Positions 17,294-28,900 of a stretch of 64,000 bases of DNA are shown here, in pieces (positions within the stretch are counted from its first letter, which is position 1; each line of letters begins with the position of its first letter). This DNA comes from [Flexibacter] sp. ATCC 35103. Lineage in GTDB: Bacteria > Bacteroidota > Bacteroidia > Flavobacteriales > Flavobacteriaceae. The notes under the pieces are model-generated. The model searched no databases. It was not told the origin of the DNA and saw only the letters and a list, made by a program, of their open reading frames with translations. The stretch lies in NCBI RefSeq assembly GCF_001975985.1, contig NZ_MTQF01000003.1, positions 549,425 to 613,424 of the forward strand, written 5' to 3'. Position numbers and translations under genes: made by a program.

Positions 17294-17914
17294 CTAAAAT
17301 CTGTACAAAAGACCAAATTGCGGCTGATCAAAAATATTTTCAAATAAATTAATGTTTAAATTAAAAGTATCTGATGATGCACCATTTTCTGGAGAGACAC
17401 TATTATATGCTAGCACATTAGCCAATGTAAAAGTTACCGCGATATTTTTAGTAACAAAATAGTTTAAGCCAACAGTAATATCTGCTGTTATACTATTATC
17501 AGTGTCGTCTTCGATTCCTTGAATTTTAGTCTTGTTTTGCCCAAACCCTAAACCGGCTTCAGCAAAAGCTTTGAAACGTTTTTTGTCTAATTCTAAAAAG
17601 TAGTATCTGGCAAAGGCACCAATCCCGAAAATATTAGTTTTTATTTCTGGAACAGCTTCTTCTTTCTCACTGGAGTAATTTAGTTTTGCTCCAACGGCAA
17701 ATTTATCATTTAACAAATAACCGAATTTTGGACTAAATCCGTAATAATCTGTTTCTCCGCCTGTACTAATTTTGATGGAACCTTCAAGAAACATATCTCC
17801 ATTTTGAAAAGTAACGCCTTTCGCAGAGTTCATTTCAGAGTCTACTTCTTCTTGCTGCGCATTCGCAAATGAAAAAGTCAGCATTGATAAAATAATAAAA
17901 AATTTAGTTTTCAT
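17294..17914 (-). CDS. Outer membrane beta-barrel protein, paralog A
   Basis: 206 residues from the ATG at 17914; the frame extends to 17959, but the signal peptide begins at MKTKFFIIL and the sister gene starts at the equivalent point. Signal peptide about 1-20 (ANAQ cleavage). The mature chain alternates polar and hydrophobic residues as in small OmpA-like barrels, for example YYGFSPKFGYLLNDKFAVGA, and ends in an aromatic residue (LLYRF) as expected for BAM insertion. Very similar throughout to the 18192-18806 product, so the pair arose by tandem duplication. Cargo or partner unknown. Confidence 0.85.
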   Translation of the reverse strand: MKTKFFIILSMLTFSFANAQQEEVDSEMNSAKGVTFQNGDMFLEGSIKISTGGETDYYGFSPKFGYLLNDKFAVGAKLNYSSEKEEAVPEIKTNIFGIGAFARYYFLELDKKRFKAFAEAGLGFGQNKTKIQGIEDDTDNSITADITVGLNYFVTKNIAVTFTLANVLAYNSVSPENGASSDTFNLNINLFENIFDQPQFGLLYRF

Positions 17915-18122
17915 AATAATTGCTTTTAAATGTTGTAGGATTAAAATTATGTTTTTCATTTTAAAACTTTAAAAAATACAATCAATAGGATTAAAAATGA
18001 AGTTATTGAGTTAATAATCCTACTTTTTTATAAGTATTTACCTGTTTATTTTGCACGATAAATTAATATTTCATTATGATAAAAGTCATATAAATGGAGG
18101 GAAAACAAGGTTTTTCAAACAA

Positions 18123-18153
18123 CAAACCCGACAACTTTCGTCATCGGGTTTGT
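18123..18153 (-). terminator. Terminator of the second outer membrane barrel gene
   Basis: AAACCCGA pairs with TCGGGTTT around a 12-nt loop, 39 nt beyond the stop at 18192. Confidence 0.75.
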
Positions 18154-18191
18154 TTATAGATTTAATTTTTATAATTTGTTCTAAATAATTT

Positions 18192-18806
18192 TTAGAACTT
18201 ATATAAAAGACCGAACTGTGGCTGATCAAAAATGTTTTCAAATAGATTAATGTTTAAATTAAAAGTATCTGATGAGGAACCATTCTCCGGAGAAACACTA
18301 TTGTATGATAAAACATTAGCTAATGTAAAAGTTACCGCAATGTTTTTGGTAACAAAATAGTTCAGACCAACAGTAATATCTGCTGTAACACTATTACTGG
18401 TATCGCTGTTTGGGGGAGTTTCGATTTTATTACTTCCGTAACCTAATCCAGCTTCAGCAAAAGCTTTGAAACGTTTTTTGTCTAATTCTAAAAAATAGTA
18501 ACGTGCAAAAGCGCCCACTCCAAATATATTTGTTTTTACATTCGTAGCCTCTACTTTTTCACTCGAATAATTTAGTTTTCCTCCAATGGCAATTTTTTCA
18601 TTTAATAAATATCCAAATTTTGGACTGAAACCGTAATAATCCTTCTCGCCTCCCGTACTAATTTTGACAGAACCTTCAATAAACATATCTCCTTTTTTAA
18701 ACTGAATACCTTTAGCTGAATTTAATTCCTGATCAACTTGTGCTTGCTGTGCATTTGTAAAAGAGAAAGCAAAGAATGCTAAAATTGCTGTAATTTTTGT
18801 TTTCAT
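18192..18806 (-). CDS. Outer membrane beta-barrel protein, paralog B
   Basis: 204 residues, signal peptide about 1-19 (TNAQ). Nearly all barrel strands match paralog A, including the identical DTFNLNINLFENIFDQPQFG near the C-terminus. The differences cluster in a loop at about residues 130-140 (GSNKIETPPNSDTSNS against GQNKTKIQGIEDDTDNS), which is a likely surface loop. The two genes have separate terminators and a 277-bp intergenic gap, so they are probably transcribed independently. Function beyond outer membrane location is not evident. Confidence 0.85.
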   Translation of the reverse strand: MKTKITAILAFFAFSFTNAQQAQVDQELNSAKGIQFKKGDMFIEGSVKISTGGEKDYYGFSPKFGYLLNEKIAIGGKLNYSSEKVEATNVKTNIFGVGAFARYYFLELDKKRFKAFAEAGLGYGSNKIETPPNSDTSNSVTADITVGLNYFVTKNIAVTFTLANVLSYNSVSPENGSSSDTFNLNINLFENIFDQPQFGLLYKF

Positions 18807-19015
18807 AATAATTGTTTTATAAGAATTTACTTCTGTAAAAATATGTAAAAACTTATAACATTACTTATTATTGTAAGATTTTTATTGTATTGTTGCGTAT
18901 TTGTGATTTGTGACTGTTTTAACTTTGTCAGTCTTTTTAAAACACATTTAGTTATTATGTTTTTTTGCCAAAATGGTAAGAATTTATATTTATTGTTAAA
19001 TTGATAAAAACAAAA

Positions 19016-19041
19016 AACCCGATAACATAAGTCATCGGGTT
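19016..19041 (-). terminator. Terminator of lepA
   Basis: AACCCGAT pairs with ATCGGGTT, with a flanking A-run giving U residues in the minus-strand transcript, 57 nt beyond the lepA stop. Confidence 0.7.
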
Positions 19042-19098
19042 CAATCTATATTCTATTCTCTTGATTCTTTATTCTGAAATTCTTTCTTCTAAAAAAAT

Positions 19099-20895
19099 CT
19101 AGTCATTCAATTTCAAAACAGCCATAAAAGCTTCTTGCGGAATTTCAACGTTTCCGACTTGTCTCATACGTTTTTTACCTTTTTTCTGTTTTTCCAGCAA
19201 TTTACGTTTACGTGAAATATCTCCACCATAACATTTTGCGGTAACGTCTTTACGAAGCGCTTTAATTGTTTCACGAGCAATAATTTTTGCTCCAATTGCA
19301 GCCTGAATCGGAATATCAAATTGTTGTCTTGGGATTAACTCACGTAATTTCTCGGTCATTTTTTTACCAATGTTGTACGCGTTGTCTTCGTGAATCAATG
19401 CTGAAAGTGCATCAACTGTTTGAGCATTCAAAAGAACGTCAAGTTTTACCAATTTTGAAGTTCTCATTCCTATCGGAGAGTAATCAAAAGAAGCATAACC
19501 TTTAGAAACCGTTTTAAGACGATCATAAAAATCGAATACAATTTCGGCCAAAGGCATATCAAAATTCAATTCAACACGTTCTGTTGTCAAATATGTTTGG
19601 TTCGTAATCTGACCACGTTTTTCGATACATAAACTCATTACGTTTCCAACAAAATCAGATTTTGTAATGATGGTTGCTTTAATATATGGTTCTTCAACTC
19701 TATCTAAACGAGAAGGTTCAGGCAAGTCAGAAGGATTGTTTACAACGAAAGGAACTTCTGGTTCTTTTTTAGTATAAGCCAGATACGAAACGTTAGGAAC
19801 TGTAGTAATTACAGTCATGTCGAACTCACGCTCTAAACGTTCCTGGATAATTTCCATGTGAAGCATTCCTAAGAACCCACAACGGAAACCAAAACCTAAA
19901 GCCGCAGAACTTTCAGGAGTAAAAACTAACGAAGCATCATTAAGTTGCAATTTCTCCATAGAAGAACGCAAATCTTCATAATCTTCAGTATCTACAGGAT
20001 AAATTCCGGCAAATACCATTGGTTTTACATCCTCAAAACCAGTAATCATATTAGTAGTAGGCGTTTTAGCATCTGTTAGCGTATCACCAACTTTTACTTC
20101 TTTGGCTTCTTTAATTCCTGAAATTAAATAACCAACATCACCTGCAGAAATTACATTTTTAGGAACCTGATTTAATTTTAAAGTTCCAATTTCATCAGCA
20201 AAATATTCATTTCCGGTGGCCATGAATTTAATTTTTTGCCCTTTTCTGATTTCACCGTTTACAACCCTAAAGATTACTTCGATTCCACGAAACGGATTGT
20301 AATGAGAGTCGAAAATCAAAGCTTGTAATGGTTCATCAACATTTCCTGAAGGAGGTGGAATTTTTTCGATAATTGCTGCCAAAATATTTTCGACACCAAA
20401 ACCTGTTTTTCCAGAAGCATGAATAATATCTTCCAGTTTACATCCTAATAAATCAATGATATCATCACTAACTTCTTCTGGATTTGCACTTGGTAAATCT
20501 ACTTTATTCAAAACCGGAATAATTTCCAGATCATTCTCTAAAGCTAAATATAAGTTAGAAATCGTTTGTGCCTGAATACTTTGTGCAGCATCAACAATCA
20601 AAAGTGCACCTTCGCAGGCAGCAATAGATCGTGAAACTTCGTATGAAAAATCAACGTGACCAGGAGTGTCAATAAGATTTAAGATATATTCTTCTCCTTT
20701 ATAAGTATATTCCATTTGTATGGCGTGACTCTTAATGGTGATTCCACGCTCGCGCTCCAGATCCATGTTGTCAAGCAATTGTGCTTTTTCTTCACGAGCT
20801 GTAACGGTTTGTGTAGCGCCCAGTAAACGGTCTGCCAATGTACTTTTACCGTGGTCAATGTGTGCAATAATGCAAAAGTTACGTATCTTCTTCAT
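19099..20895 (-). CDS. lepA: Elongation factor 4 (LepA)
   Basis: 598 residues, typical length. Ribosome-associated translational GTPase. G1 is [16 protein letters not shown]2/switch region includes [10 protein letters not shown]3 is DTPGHVDF and G4 is NKVDLP. The LepA-specific C-terminal domain ends in the basic block [25 protein letters not shown] (about 552-576). Single gene with a -7 element upstream and a hairpin terminator. Confidence 0.97.
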   Translation of the reverse strand: MKKIRNFCIIAHIDHGKSTLADRLLGATQTVTAREEKAQLLDNMDLERERGITIKSHAIQMEYTYKGEEYILNLIDTPGHVDFSYEVSRSIAACEGALLIVDAAQSIQAQTISNLYLALENDLEIIPVLNKVDLPSANPEEVSDDIIDLLGCKLEDIIHASGKTGFGVENILAAIIEKIPPPSGNVDEPLQALIFDSHYNPFRGIEVIFRVVNGEIRKGQKIKFMATGNEYFADEIGTLKLNQVPKNVISAGDVGYLISGIKEAKEVKVGDTLTDAKTPTTNMITGFEDVKPMVFAGIYPVDTEDYEDLRSSMEKLQLNDASLVFTPESSAALGFGFRCGFLGMLHMEIIQERLEREFDMTVITTVPNVSYLAYTKKEPEVPFVVNNPSDLPEPSRLDRVEEPYIKATIITKSDFVGNVMSLCIEKRGQITNQTYLTTERVELNFDMPLAEIVFDFYDRLKTVSKGYASFDYSPIGMRTSKLVKLDVLLNAQTVDALSALIHEDNAYNIGKKMTEKLRELIPRQQFDIPIQAAIGAKIIARETIKALRKDVTAKCYGGDISRKRKLLEKQKKGKKRMRQVGNVEIPQEAFMAVLKLND

Positions 20896-21227
20896 TTTAA
20901 TATATCAATTCTCTAAACGAGTTTTAAGTAATTTCAGGGTATAAATTTGCACTGCAGCAATTGCTTTAGAGCAGGTAATTAAGGCGCAAAGATAGCGCAA
21001 AGTTTTGGATTCTGGAATGTAGTTGTTCGATTTTGAATTTTACGTATAGAAACTGACTAGTGAAGGCGTAATGTATTTATAATCAATAGTACAGTTAATA
21101 TCAAAAACTCAAGGAATGTTTTTGTTAAAAAGAAGATTAATGTTCGTGATTATAAAAAAAAAGAATAAAAACAAACCATGCAGCTATCTCAAATCTCACA
21201 AGCTTTTTAATTGCCTCTTTAGTTTTT
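20896..21227. other. Intergenic region upstream of lepA
   Basis: This 332-bp gap holds the lepA promoter element TATCTTTG on the minus strand at 20987-20994, about 92 nt before the ATG. The remainder (21000-21227) is AT-rich, with no ORF, strong hairpin or repeat that I could recognise. Confidence 0.5.
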
Positions 21228-21962
21228 TTAAAACTCAAAATTAAATCCTCTTTCGGTTAACTTCTTGTAGATTTCCGGATCAAACTTGTATAATTTGGCC
21301 GCCCGGTGCGATACGTCTTGCTGTTTTTCATCCAGGGCAACAAGTAATTTCATGTGCAGAATTTTTCTTCTGAAATTAGATTTATCCAGTTCAATTCCTA
21401 ATATCTCTTCATAAAGATGCATTAATTGCAATAAAGTAAATTTTTCAGGCAAGAGATTAAATCCTATCGGTGCTTGACGAACCCGATTACGCAATTGCTG
21501 TAAACTAAATTCCAGAATTTCGTTATGATCAAAAATTAAGTCCGGAACATCTTCGATTTTGTGCCATTTTGCTTCAATTACTGAAACGCTTGCCTTAATA
21601 TTATAATCTTCTCTGTTGAGTAGAGTATAGTATCCCACGGTGATAACTCTTTCGCTTTTTACACGATCAGGATCTGTAAATGCTTTCAACTGCTCCAGAA
21701 ATATATTGTCGAGACTGGTAAGTTCATATAATATTCGAAGTGCTGCATTGTTCAGACTTTCTTCTAAATATAAATTTCCTCCCAGAAGTCCCCATTTTCC
21801 AATACTTGCTCCTTCAGCATGTTGTACTAACAACACTTCAAGATTTTTTTTATCAAAAGAAAATATGGCACAGTCAATCGATATGCCATCAATAACTGAT
21901 TTTGAGCCTCTGGTTATTATAGTAGTAGTTTGCGGAATATTTTGAGAAGAGGAAAAATTCAT
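21228..21962 (-). CDS. NrtR/AraR-type Nudix-fold transcriptional regulator, second of tandem pair
   Basis: 244 residues. The N-terminal half is a Nudix-like domain (about 25-150); the C-terminal half (about 165-240) is the winged helix found in NrtR-family regulators (LLPEKFTLLQLMHLYEEILG, FRRKILHMKLL). The Nudix box reads GNLYLEESLNNAALRILYEL, so the REUxEE core is RILYEL: the acidic residues needed for hydrolysis are lost. Known relatives include the Bacteroides arabinose regulator AraR, which likewise uses a non-catalytic Nudix domain to sense sugar. Its ATG overlaps the TAA of the upstream paralog (TAATG). Position beside xylB/xylA suggests a xylose-responsive role (inference). Confidence 0.88.
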   Translation of the reverse strand: MNFSSSQNIPQTTTIITRGSKSVIDGISIDCAIFSFDKKNLEVLLVQHAEGASIGKWGLLGGNLYLEESLNNAALRILYELTSLDNIFLEQLKAFTDPDRVKSERVITVGYYTLLNREDYNIKASVSVIEAKWHKIEDVPDLIFDHNEILEFSLQQLRNRVRQAPIGFNLLPEKFTLLQLMHLYEEILGIELDKSNFRRKILHMKLLVALDEKQQDVSHRAAKLYKFDPEIYKKLTERGFNFEF

Positions 21963-22678
21963 TAAAATTCGAAATTAAATCCCTTTTCGGTCAATTTATT
22001 GTAAATGTCAGGATCAAATTTATACAATTTTGCAGCCCGATGAGAAACGTCTTGTTGTTTTTCGTCTAAGGCCACTAATAATTTCATATGCAGAATTTTT
22101 CTTCTAAAATTAGATTTGTCCATTTCAATTCCCAGAATTTCTTCATACAAATGCATCAGTTGCAATAAAGTAAATTTTTCAGGCAATAAATTAAATCCAA
22201 TAGGCGCCTGACGTACCCTGTTTTGAAGATGTTTCAGGCTATAAGACAAGATTTCATTATGATCATAAATCAAATCCGGAATGCTATTGATTTTATACCA
22301 TTTTGCATCAGAAGCTGTAAAACCTGCCTTAATATTATAATCTTCTCTTTTTACCAAAGCATAATAACCAATCGTTATAACACGTCGAAGCGGAAAACGA
22401 TCCGGATCTCCAAATGCCTTCAATTGCTCTAAGTAAATATTGTCAAGACCGGTAAGTTCGTTCAATAATCGATGTGCAGCATTATCCGTACTTTCCTTTT
22501 TATAAATCCAACCTCCCGGAAGTCCCCATTTTCCCTTGCTGATTCCTTCTCCGTGTTGTACTAAAAGCACTTCAAGGCTTCCTTTATCAAAACCAAATAT
22601 GACACAGTCAATCGTGATCGCGTTCATTGCGGTTTGCTCGCTTTTTAAAGCTGAATCGTCGGATACATTTTTAACCAT
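21962..22678 (-). CDS. NrtR/AraR-type Nudix-fold transcriptional regulator, first of tandem pair
   Basis: 238 residues, same architecture as the 21228-21962 product. The C-terminal winged-helix halves are almost identical (for example MKLLVALDEKQQDVSHRAAK in both), while the sensing halves differ more. The Nudix box GGWIYKKESTDNAAHRLLNEL again lacks the catalytic glutamates. It is transcribed divergently from xylB across a 390-bp region and is the likely regulator of the xylose and xyloglucan genes. Whether the two products form homodimers or a heterodimer is unknown. Confidence 0.88.
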   Translation of the reverse strand: MVKNVSDDSALKSEQTAMNAITIDCVIFGFDKGSLEVLLVQHGEGISKGKWGLPGGWIYKKESTDNAAHRLLNELTGLDNIYLEQLKAFGDPDRFPLRRVITIGYYALVKREDYNIKAGFTASDAKWYKINSIPDLIYDHNEILSYSLKHLQNRVRQAPIGFNLLPEKFTLLQLMHLYEEILGIEMDKSNFRRKILHMKLLVALDEKQQDVSHRAAKLYKFDPDIYNKLTEKGFNFEF

Positions 22679-23068
22679 ATGCTATTAAAATTTTGACAAA
22701 TTAAATAAATTAAATGAATACTAGCCTTTATAAAAGCTTTATATTTTTTTTAACGCAACAATTTTCTGACAATCAATCATTTGGAATTCTGCTAAAAATG
22801 CCGTTTTAAAATATTAATTCTTAATTGGCTGATTGTCAAATTGCTAATTCGTTATTTTTTTGATATTTTTTTATTCCATTTATCAACATATTTTATTGTA
22901 TTCATAAAAATGAAGTTCGTATTATCAGAATTGAAAAAAAATAACCCTAATATTTTGTTAATATAGAAAAAATGTTTTACACTTGTAGTCAAATTAACCA
23001 TAAGATAAGTTCGTTTTGACTATAAGTTTAAAAAGGACAAATCTATAACTAACTTAAAATACCACCAA
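22679..23068. promoter_or_regulatory. Divergent control region with GTCAAA/TTTGAC half-sites
   Basis: Three inverted motifs lie in this 390-bp gap. TTTGACAAA at 22692-22700 sits 14 bp before the first regulator gene. TGACAATCA (22767-22775) is inverted as TGATTGTCA (22830-22838). TAGTCAAA (22986-22993) is inverted as TTTGACTA (23015-23022). The last pair flanks a weak promoter for xylB (TTG at 22983-22985, 20 nt, TAAGTTCG at 23006-23013). All share GTCA cores, as expected for a dimeric regulator. Assignment to the adjacent NrtR-like proteins is inference. Confidence 0.45.
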
Positions 23069-24562
23069 ATGTTTTTTTTAGGAATTGATTTAGGAAGCTC
23101 TTCGATAAAATTATCAGTTTTCGATCCTGAAAAAGGAACGACCATTGGAGCCGTTAGCGTTCCTGATTTTGAAATGCCAATTATCGCCCAACAATTTGGC
23201 TGGGCAGAACAAGATCCTGAATCGTGGTGGCAATTTGTAAAAGACGGAATACAACAATTAGGCGCAAAATCTAATATTGATTTAAAAAAGATTGCCGGAA
23301 TCGGGATTGCCTATCAAATGCATGGTTTGGTTTTAACCGATGAAAATTTAAATCCTGTTCGTTCTTCGATTATCTGGTGTGATAGTCGCGCCGCAATTAT
23401 TGGAGACGAAATTTATACTAAAATGGGTGCTGAAAATTCTCAGCGACAAATTTTAGGAAGTCCCGGAAATTTTACCGCTTCAAAACTAAAATGGGTAAAA
23501 GACAATCAGCCTGAAGTTTTCGCAAAAGCAAAATATATGATGCTTCCGGGCGATTTTATTGCTGCGAAATTGTCGAAAGTGGCTCAAATTAGTACTTCGG
23601 GATTATCAGAAGCAGCTTTATGGAATTTCTCAGAAGGAAAACTAGCAACTGGTATCCTTTCTCAAATGGGATTATCAGCAGATATTGTTCCGGAAATTGT
23701 TTCAAATTTTGGCATTCAGGCTACAATTCACCCGGAAATAGCGCAAGAATTAGGATTAAATCCTGATGCAAAAATAACATACAGAGCCGGAGATCAACCT
23801 AACAATGCTTTGTCATTGAATGTTTTGAAACCAGGCGAAATTGCTACAACAGCCGGAACTTCGGCAGTAGTTTATGCCGTAAGCGATCAGGATGCTTACG
23901 ACAAACAAAACAGAATCAATACCTTTTTACACGTCAATAATACGGAAGTCGAAAAACGAAATGGCGTAATGCTGTGCATTAATGGTTCAGGAATTTTATA
24001 CCAATGGTTGCGAAAAATCATGTCGGTTGACAGAGCTGAGTTAATTGCGTACGAGAAACTAAATGCCGAAGCTGCAAAAGTAGACGCAGGAAGTAACGGA
24101 CTTCGTTTTTACCCTTTCGGAAATGGTGTAGAAAGAATCTTCAATAATAAAAATGCAACTTCAGGAATCCAGAATTTAAACTTCAATATTCATCAACCCT
24201 CACATTTGGTGCGCGCAGCCTGCGAAGGAATTGTATTTGCCATGAATTACGGTTTTGATGTCATGAAAGAAACGGGAGTTTCAGGAACTGTAGTTCGTGC
24301 TGGAAATTCGAACTTATTTTTAAGTCCGGTTTTCAGGGAAATCTTCACCAATACAACACAAACAACTTTAGAGTTATACAATACTTCCGGTGCCGAAGGT
24401 GCCGCAAGAGGAGCTGCTTACGGATTGGGTTTTTATAACTCGCTGGAAGAAGCTTTTCAGGGATTGCAATGTTTAGACAGAATTGAACCAAACAAAATCC
24501 TGACTGCCCAATATCAGGATTTATATCAGGAATGGAAAAATCAAATTAAAATAGAACAATAA
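23069..24562 (+). CDS. xylB: Xylulokinase
   Basis: 497 residues, FGGY carbohydrate kinase. Phosphorylates D-xylulose to xylulose 5-phosphate for the pentose phosphate pathway. The phosphate-binding loop [16 protein letters not shown] is at the N-terminus; MHGLVLTD and WCDSRA follow, and AGDQPNNAL provides the probable catalytic base D242. The second ATP-binding block is [16 protein letters not shown]. Only 2 nt separate its stop from xylA, which fixes the substrate as xylulose rather than another ketose. First gene of the xylB-xylA-susC-susD unit. Confidence 0.95.
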   Translation: MFFLGIDLGSSSIKLSVFDPEKGTTIGAVSVPDFEMPIIAQQFGWAEQDPESWWQFVKDGIQQLGAKSNIDLKKIAGIGIAYQMHGLVLTDENLNPVRSSIIWCDSRAAIIGDEIYTKMGAENSQRQILGSPGNFTASKLKWVKDNQPEVFAKAKYMMLPGDFIAAKLSKVAQISTSGLSEAALWNFSEGKLATGILSQMGLSADIVPEIVSNFGIQATIHPEIAQELGLNPDAKITYRAGDQPNNALSLNVLKPGEIATTAGTSAVVYAVSDQDAYDKQNRINTFLHVNNTEVEKRNGVMLCINGSGILYQWLRKIMSVDRAELIAYEKLNAEAAKVDAGSNGLRFYPFGNGVERIFNNKNATSGIQNLNFNIHQPSHLVRAACEGIVFAMNYGFDVMKETGVSGTVVRAGNSNLFLSPVFREIFTNTTQTTLELYNTSGAEGAARGAAYGLGFYNSLEEAFQGLQCLDRIEPNKILTAQYQDLYQEWKNQIKIEQ

Positions 24563-24564
24563 TA

Positions 24565-25884
24565 ATGAGCACAACCAATCAATATTTTAAAAACATCGAT
24601 ACGATTAAGTTCGAAGGCAGAGAGAGTGATAACCCATTAGCATTTAAATGGTATGATGAAAATCGCATTGTTGCGGGAAAAACATTGAAAGAACATTTAC
24701 GTTTTTCGATGGCTTACTGGCATACGCTATGTAATACAGGTGGAGATCCGTTTGGAGCTTCGACTGAAACTTTTTCCTGGGATAAAAATGATAATGCAAT
24801 TTTAAGAGCTAAAGACAAAATGGATGCGGCTTTTGAATTCATGACAAAGTTAGGTTTGCCATATTACTGTTTTCATGATGTTGATGTAGTTGATGATGCG
24901 CCAACATTAGCAGAATTTGAGACCCGTATTCAGACAATGGTTGAATATGCGAAACAAAAACAACAGGAATCAGGTATAAAATTGTTGTGGGGAACTTCAA
25001 ACTTATTCAGTAATCCACGCTACATGAATGGTGCAGCGACAAACCCAAACTTTGATGTTTTGGCTTACGCCGGAGCTCAGGCAAAAATTGCTATTGATGC
25101 AACGATTGCTTTAGGAGGTGAAAATTATGTTTTCTGGGGAGGACGTGAAGGATATATGAGTTTGTTGAACACAGACATGAAAAGAGAATTAGACCATTTA
25201 GGAAGATTCTTAAATACATGTAAAGATTATGCTCGTAAAGAAGGTTTTAAAGGAAACTTCCTGATCGAGCCAAAACCAATGGAACCTACCAAACATCAAT
25301 ATGATTATGATGCTGCGACTTCATTAGGATTTATCAATAAATACGGACTTCAAAATGATTTTAAACTAAATCTTGAAGTAAACCACGCAACGCTTGCAGG
25401 ACACTCTTTTGAGCATGAATTGCAAGTTGCCGTTGATGCCGGAATGTTAGGGAGCATTGATGCAAACAGAGGAGATTACCAAAACGGCTGGGATACAGAT
25501 CAGTTCCCAATCAATCTTCAGGAAGTTACACAAGCCATGTTAGTAATCCTTGAAGGAGGCGGAATTCAGGGTGGAGGCGTAAACTTTGACGCAAAAGTGA
25601 GAAGAAATTCAATCGATTTAGAAGACAAATTTATTGCACACATTTCAGGAATGGATGTTTTTGCAAGAGGATTAATCTGTGCAGATCACATACTTCAAAA
25701 TACAGATTACAGAAAATTACGCACACAGCGTTACAGTTCATTTGACGGTGGAAACGGAGCGAAGTTCGAAAATGGAGAATTAACCCTTGAAGATCTAAGC
25801 AAAATTGCACGTGCAAGTGGAGAACCTCAACCATTAAGTGGAAGACAGGAATTATTCGAGCAAATCATTTCGAATGCATACTAA
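24565..25884 (+). CDS. xylA: Xylose isomerase
   Basis: 439 residues, the long (class II) form. Converts D-xylose to D-xylulose using divalent metal. H104 and D107 in [10 protein letters not shown] are the ring-opening pair; metal ligands lie in [16 protein letters not shown] and [17 protein letters not shown]. The C-terminal [17 protein letters not shown] block is also typical. It follows xylB immediately and is followed after 49 nt by a SusC-type transporter gene, which ties intracellular xylose use to glycan import in one transcription unit. Confidence 0.97.
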   Translation: MSTTNQYFKNIDTIKFEGRESDNPLAFKWYDENRIVAGKTLKEHLRFSMAYWHTLCNTGGDPFGASTETFSWDKNDNAILRAKDKMDAAFEFMTKLGLPYYCFHDVDVVDDAPTLAEFETRIQTMVEYAKQKQQESGIKLLWGTSNLFSNPRYMNGAATNPNFDVLAYAGAQAKIAIDATIALGGENYVFWGGREGYMSLLNTDMKRELDHLGRFLNTCKDYARKEGFKGNFLIEPKPMEPTKHQYDYDAATSLGFINKYGLQNDFKLNLEVNHATLAGHSFEHELQVAVDAGMLGSIDANRGDYQNGWDTDQFPINLQEVTQAMLVILEGGGIQGGGVNFDAKVRRNSIDLEDKFIAHISGMDVFARGLICADHILQNTDYRKLRTQRYSSFDGGNGAKFENGELTLEDLSKIARASGEPQPLSGRQELFEQIISNAY

Positions 25885-25933
25885 ATTAAATTATAAGGTA
25901 ACTAACTATAAATTTAACCAATTCTTAATTATT

Positions 25934-28900
25934 ATGAAAAGCAAATATTGTATAAAAACAACAATGCTTCCGTTTTGTATGGCGCTGCTGCTAAGCGTTT
26001 TTGCAATGCAGTCTGGTTTTGCACAAGACCAGTCCAAATATGTAAGCGGAAATGTAACATCTGCAGATGACAATATGGGAGTTCCGGGCGCAACTGTTTC
26101 AGTCCAGGGAACAAAAACAAGTACAGCAACTGACTTTGATGGATTATATAAGATAGAGGCTAAAGCCGGTGATGTATTGGTATTTAGTTTTATGGGGTAT
26201 AAAACACAAAAAATTACAGTAGGAACACAAACAAAAATAAATGTAACGTTACGTGCTGAAACTGCTGAACTTAAGGAAATTGTAGTTATCGGTTACGGTA
26301 CTCAAAAGAAAAAAGTAAACACAGCTGCAACTTCGCTAGTATCTGGAAAAGACATTCAGAACGTTGCCAGTCTTGATGTTGTAAATGCATTACAGGGTCA
26401 GGCTTCAGGGGTAAATGTTACTTCGACTTCAGGACAGCCGGGTGCAGGAATGGCAGTAAACATTCGTGGGGTTGGTACAGCAGGAAACAGTACACCGCTT
26501 TATGTTGTTGATGGTGTAGTGGTTGATAACGGAATTGGATATCTTGATCCATCAGCCATAGAAAGAATTGACGTTCTTAAAGATGCTTCAGCAGGATCTA
26601 TTTATGGTGCAAGAGCAGCAAACGGAGTTATTTTGGTGACAACCAAAAAAGGAAAAGAAGGTAAAATAAATGTAGCTTTTAATACTTACACAGGTTTTCA
26701 GCAAGTAGCTAAAAAACTGGATTTATTAAACACACAAGAATACACTACTATTATGAATGAAGCTCGTGTAAATTCTGGTTTAACGCCTTTATACTCACAA
26801 GCTCAAATTGCCGCTTTCCCAAATCACGACTGGCAGAAAGATCTGTTCAATAATGGTGCAATGAAACAAAATCACTCGCTTACTATTAGTGGCGGAGATA
26901 AAAAATCTACCATTTCTACAGGATTGTCTTATTATGGACAAGAAGGTTTAATTGGCGGGGTAACCAATCAATCTGATTATAATCGTGTTACTTTTAATGT
27001 AAACTCAACTTCGGAAGTAATTGAAAATCACTTAAAAATTGGGGAAAATTTCTCTTTTGCAAACATCAAAAGTTCAGGAGTTGCAGATCAGGGAATTTAC
27101 AGCAACGGTATCAGAAGCTTCTTAAATGCGGCTCCAATCGATGCTGCTTACGATGAAAATGGAGGTTATGCTCATTCTGTTATTTCTGCAGATATCAGCA
27201 ATCCATTAGGATCTTTATACTACAATAACTTCAACGAAACAAAAACAAACCGTTATGTAGGGAATATTTTTGCAGAATTAAAATTCTTAAAAAACTTTAC
27301 TTACAGAACAAGTTTTGGTGTTGATATGACAGATAGTAATTACCGTTCATTCAGACCGGTTTATTCTCTTTCTTCAAATGATAATAACACAGTTTCAAGT
27401 GTAACACAAAACGCCACTAAATCATTAGGATGGATTTTTGAAAACACAGTTCAGTACAAAGCTACAGTTGCCGGAGCACATAACTTTGATGTATTAGTAG
27501 GAACATCTGCTAAAAAAAATACATCTGATTTTATGGAAGCGACAGGAAGAAACTTAACTTTTGATGATTTTGCACACGCTTATCTAAGCAACGCCACAGA
27601 TCAAACATCAAATACAGTAAAAGGAAACCGCGCTGATTATGCGATTCAATCGTATTTTGGACGTTTATTATATGATTACAATAACAAATATTTATTTACA
27701 GCAACAATCAGAAGAGATGGTTCATCAAACTTTGCAGATTCAAACAGATACGGAAATTTCCCATCAGTTTCTGCAGGTTGGAACGTGGATAAAGAAAGTT
27801 TCTTCCCGGAAAATAAAGTAGTAAATAATCTTAAATTAAGAGCAAGCTGGGGACAAAATGGTAACGACCAAATACCTGCTTTCTCTTATATGTCAACCAT
27901 TAGTTCTTATAATAAAAACTATCATTTTGGTACAACTGACGAAACATTGCAAACAGGTTCGAGCCCGGATCAGCTTTCTAACCGTAACTTAAAATGGGAA
28001 ACATCAGAGCAGTTAGATTTAGGTTTTGATGCTACATTGTTTACTAATTTTACATTGTCATTTGATTACTACGACAAGAAAACAAAAGACTGGTTAGTTC
28101 TTGCTTCTATCCCAACTTATGCAGGTGCAACAGCTCCTTATATTAATGGTGGTGATATTCAGAATAAAGGTGTCGAGCTTTCGCTGGCGTATCGTACTAA
28201 GTTTGGAAAAGACTGGAATTTCTCTGTAAACGGAAATATTTCGCATAACCAAAATGAAGTTTTAAGAGTTGCAAACAGCGAAGGAATTATTCATGGAGAA
28301 ACAAACTTATTGTTTCAGGGAACTGATGAGATGAACCGTGTTGAGGTTGGTCAGCCAATAGGCTATTTCTACGGATTAAAAACAGCAGGAATTTTCCAGA
28401 ATGCTGCTGAAGTTGCTGCCGGTGTACAACCAAATGCAGTACCGGGAGATGTTCGTTTTGTAGATTTAAATGGCGACGGAAAAATTGATGCAGATGATAA
28501 AACTAAAATCGGAAATCCAAATCCTGATTTTACATATGGTTTAAATTTCGATCTTTCATACAAAGCATTTGACTTGTCAGTTTATACGTATGGAGTTGCA
28601 GGAAGTCAAAACGTTTTTGGAATTCACGATCCAACCCGCGCGTACACAAACAACACAACAGATGTTTTAAACAGATGGACAACAGAAGGAAGTTCTAACA
28701 AAGTACCAAGAGTAACTTACGGAGCAGATACTAATGGTAATTACACAAAATTCTCTGATTTGTATGTTCAAAATGCAGATTTCTACAGAATTAAAAGTGT
28801 TACTATTGGATGTGATTTTACGAAATTAACAAACAAGTTAAGTTTCTTTAGCAAATTCAGATTGTATGTTGCGGCAAACAACCTGTTTACGTTTACAAAA

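Noticed and set aside
21228..22678. Active Nudix hydrolases
   Set aside because: Both Nudix boxes lack the catalytic glutamates and both carry the winged-helix domain of regulators.
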